Assembly: GCF_900130025.1 (NCBI RefSeq)
Contig: NZ_FQXR01000008.1
Span: 54,032 to 118,031 of the forward strand
Direction: 5' to 3'
Source: Sporanaerobacter acetigenes DSM 13106
Lineage (GTDB): Bacteria; Bacillota; Clostridia; Tissierellales; Sporanaerobacteraceae
Length of the DNA: 64,000 nucleotides
Below, piece by piece: positions 61,990 through 64,000 of the stretch. Within the stretch, counting starts at the first letter, position 1. Every line of letters starts with the position of its first letter. The notes under the pieces were generated by a model, which saw nothing but the letters and a program-made list of their open reading frames with translations, was not told where the DNA came from and did no database searches. The position numbers and the translations under genes are program-made.

Positions 61990-62424
61990 ATGGATACTAA
62001 AAAAATAATACTTATAGTTGTTCTTGTGGCGGTTATAGTCTTTGCAATTTTTGGAACAATTTTAGGATTTATATTTTATAAAAATAATGATAGCAATAAA
62101 GGTAATACTGGCAAAAATAAAAACAGTGAACAATATTACATTACACTAGAAGATATGTATTGTAATATAAAAGAAAGTAAAAAAATTGTTAGATTAAAAA
62201 TCACAGTAGAAATTTCTGATAAAGATACTTTTGAAAAGTTAGAAAACAAACAATTTTTAATGAGAGATGAAATAAATAAAATTATTAGAAACAAAAAAGA
62301 GGAAGATCTCCAAGGTAAGGATGGGCAATTGACATTGCAAAGCGAAATAAGGAATAGTTTAATAGAATTATTTGACAATGAAAATATAACAAATATATAT
62401 TTTAATGATTTAATTATACAGTAG
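61990..62424 (+). CDS. fliL: Flagellar basal body-associated protein FliL
   Basis: 144 residues. One transmembrane helix at 6-29 (IILIVVLVAVIVFAIFGTIL cut), a linker, then the stomatin-like domain VRLKITVEISDKDTFEKLE and SLIELFDNENITNIYFNDLIIQ. It stabilises stators. GAGGTGGAAAA precedes ATG. Confidence 0.94.
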   Translation: MDTKKIILIVVLVAVIVFAIFGTILGFIFYKNNDSNKGNTGKNKNSEQYYITLEDMYCNIKESKKIVRLKITVEISDKDTFEKLENKQFLMRDEINKIIRNKKEEDLQGKDGQLTLQSEIRNSLIELFDNENITNIYFNDLIIQ

Positions 62425-62437
62425 GGAGGTAAGGCAA

Positions 62438-63430
62438 TTGTCTGAAGTATTATCTCAAAATGAAATAGATGCCCTACTTCAAGCATTAAATTCTGGTGAA
62501 GTGGATGTACAGGAAATTAAAGAAGAAGAAAGTGCAAAAAAAATTAAGAAGTATGATTTTAGAAATCCACAAAAAGTTGCAAAAGATCAATTGAGAACAT
62601 TAGAAATAATCCATGAAAACTTTGCAAGGCTTCTTCAGACTTTTTTATCTGGATATCTAAGAGCGCCTGTAAAAGCTTCTATACTTACAGTAGATCAATA
62701 TGCATATAGTGAGTTCAGCAATGCTATTTCTAATCCAGCTTTTTTAAGTATAATCGATTTTGAACCATTAAACGGTCAAATACTCATAGACATTTCAACT
62801 AATCTAGTATTTACTATTATTGATAGATTGCTAGGTGGAGATGGTGAGGAAATCAATGAAATAAGAGGGTTTACTGAAATTGAGATTTCTTTGTTGAGAA
62901 AGATGATGATTAAAATGATGGATTTGATTAGAGAAGCTTGGGAGAATGTTATAGATTTAAATCCAACATTAGAAAAAATAGAAGTCAACTCACAATTTGC
63001 TCAAATAGTTCCTCCTAATGAAACTATAGCATTGACTACGATAAATTTATCTATTGGTGATATTGAAGGCATGTTAAATGTTTGTATTCCATACATAGTT
63101 TTAGAACCAATATTGGATAAATTGAGTACAAAATTTTGGTTTTCTAATGCTAAAAAAGAAATTTCCAAAGAGGAAATAAAAGCTATTAGAAATAGAATTT
63201 TAGAAACTTCAGTGCCAATAAAAGCAGAATTAGGTTCAGCTACTATTTCAGTTAATGATATTATAAATTTACAAATTGGTGATGTTATCAAATTAGATGG
63301 CGAGAAAGACATGCTTAAGCTTCGAATAGGATCAAATGTAAAGTTTTTAGGAACTCCTGGAGCCAAAAACAATAAAATGGCTGTAAAAGTAGTAAAAGTA
63401 CTAAAGGATGGTGAGAATAGTCATGACTAA
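62438..63430 (+). CDS. fliM: Flagellar motor switch protein FliM
   Basis: 330 residues. LSQNEIDALLQAL is the CheY-P-binding N-terminal motif; YDFRNPQKVAKDQLRTLEIIHENFARLLQT (cut), RLLGGDGEEI and the SpoA C-terminal domain (LQIGDVIKLD) follow. TTG start 62438 after GGGAGG. Overlaps fliY by eight bases. Confidence 0.97.
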   Translation: MSEVLSQNEIDALLQALNSGEVDVQEIKEEESAKKIKKYDFRNPQKVAKDQLRTLEIIHENFARLLQTFLSGYLRAPVKASILTVDQYAYSEFSNAISNPAFLSIIDFEPLNGQILIDISTNLVFTIIDRLLGGDGEEINEIRGFTEIEISLLRKMMIKMMDLIREAWENVIDLNPTLEKIEVNSQFAQIVPPNETIALTTINLSIGDIEGMLNVCIPYIVLEPILDKLSTKFWFSNAKKEISKEEIKAIRNRILETSVPIKAELGSATISVNDIINLQIGDVIKLDGEKDMLKLRIGSNVKFLGTPGAKNNKMAVKVVKVLKDGENSHD

Positions 63431-64000
63431 TGATATGCTTTCACAGGATGAAATTGATGCTCTACTAAGGGGAAATGCAGAAAATACAGAAGAAAATCAT
63501 GAATATGAAAGTGAGATTGGAGATTTAGAAAAAGATGCATTGGGTGAAATTGGCAATATAAGCATGGGGACTGCTGCTACTACTTTATCAACACTTTTAA
63601 ATCAAAAGGTTATTATTACTACTCCAAATGTTGAAGAAACTACTATTGATAAGTTGGCAGATGAATATCCAGTTCCATTTGTTGCTATTGATGTTTCTTA
63701 TAAGGCTGGATTGGAAGGAGCCAATATACTAATTTTAAAAGTAGATGATGTAAAAATAATAACAGATATACTTATGGGTAAAGAGGAGATTGATTTAGAC
63801 AGAGAATTGACTGAATTAGATTTAAGTGCTGTAAGTGAAGTTATGAATCAAATGATGGGCTCAGCATGTACATCTCTTTCTGAAATCTTTACAACTAAAA
63901 TAGATATCCAACCTCCTAAATCTTATGAAATTACATTTAGTGAGGGAAGAGATAAACTTGAAATTTTTAAAAATAAAAATACATTAGTTAAAATATCTTT
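63423..64000 (+). CDS. fliY: Flagellar motor switch phosphatase FliY, 5' part
   Basis: Partial gene running off the right edge; 192 complete codons. An N-terminal CheY-binding motif MLSQDEIDALL copies that of FliM, followed by a CheC-type phosphatase domain with both ExxN active sites, GEIGNISMGTA and SEVMNQMMG, each followed by the usual helix. This points to FliY, which dephosphorylates CheY-P, rather than FliN alone; a C-terminal FliN domain would lie beyond the window. ATG 63423, site GGATGGTGAG. Confidence 0.93.
   Translation, partial: MTNDMLSQDEIDALLRGNAENTEENHEYESEIGDLEKDALGEIGNISMGTAATTLSTLLNQKVIITTPNVEETTIDKLADEYPVPFVAIDVSYKAGLEGANILILKVDDVKIITDILMGKEEIDLDRELTELDLSAVSEVMNQMMGSACTSLSEIFTTKIDIQPPKSYEITFSEGRDKLEIFKNKNTLVKIS

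Noticed and set aside
1..64000. Mobile elements, CRISPR arrays, tRNA or rRNA genes
   Set aside because: No transposase, integrase, spaced direct repeats, or tRNA/rRNA-like sequences were seen in the short intergenic gaps.

Overview
The window is a conserved chromosomal block from a low-GC, endospore-lineage Firmicute, most likely a flagellated member of the Clostridia; a Tissierellales-like organism is a guess from overall style. The base composition is strongly A+T-rich, Shine-Dalgarno sites are strong (AGGAGG/GAGGTG), and TTG and GTG starts are common. Gene order closely follows the Bacillus subtilis coaBC-priA ... codY-fla/che region. I see no transposase, phage gene, CRISPR array, rRNA or tRNA, so the content is core rather than accessory.

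Layout. 1-12 kb: coaBC (3' part), priA, def, fmt, a YugP-type metallopeptidase, rsmB, rlmN, prpC-prkC, rsgA, rpe. 12-13.4 kb: a TPP riboswitch with terminator controlling thiT-thiN. 13.4-18.3 kb: a small membrane protein at the position of spoVM, rpmB on the minus strand, asp23/yloU, fakA, recG. 18.3-25.4 kb: an ylb-type cluster (rsmD, coaD, a coiled-coil gene, ylbJ on minus, a patatin gene, tmcAL on minus, ackA, ylbN, rpmF). 25.4-37.5 kb: plsX, acpP, rnc, an Elp3-like radical SAM gene, smc, ftsY, ylxM, ffh, rpsP, khpA, rimM, trmD, rplS. 37.5-45.9 kb: rbgA, rnhB, a YlqG/YlqH-like flagellar-export-related pair, yraN, comM, dprA, topA. 46-48.8 kb: hslV-hslU-codY. 49-64 kb: flagellar operon flgB-flgC-fliE-fliF-fliG-fliH-fliI-fliJ-ylxF(motE)-fliK-flgD-(TIGR02530-type gene)-flgE-swrD-motA-motB-fliL-fliM-fliY (cut by the window end).

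Functional logic. The first two thirds carry translation (formylation, deformylation, rRNA and tRNA modification, ribosome assembly GTPases, r-proteins, SRP and its receptor), replication and repair (PriA, RecG, TopA, DprA, RNase HII, SMC), phospholipid and acyl-carrier metabolism (PlsX, AcpP, FakA) and Ser/Thr signalling (PrpC/PrkC). CodY, a GTP/branched-chain amino-acid sensor, sits between this housekeeping block and the flagellar operon. All but three genes (rpmB, ylbJ, tmcAL) lie on the plus strand.

No wholly new multi-gene system stands out. The most interesting signals are regulatory and small: a near-consensus CodY box over the predicted -10 of the hslV-hslU-codY operon; a structured 320-bp codY-flgB gap with three TATAATGTA copies, a 12-bp palindrome and a 14-bp hairpin; a 17-bp perfect inverted repeat overlapping a promoter before ylxM-ffh; a FliK-like/FlhB-C-like pair outside the flagellar operon; and an unrecognised 58-residue membrane protein at the spoVM position.
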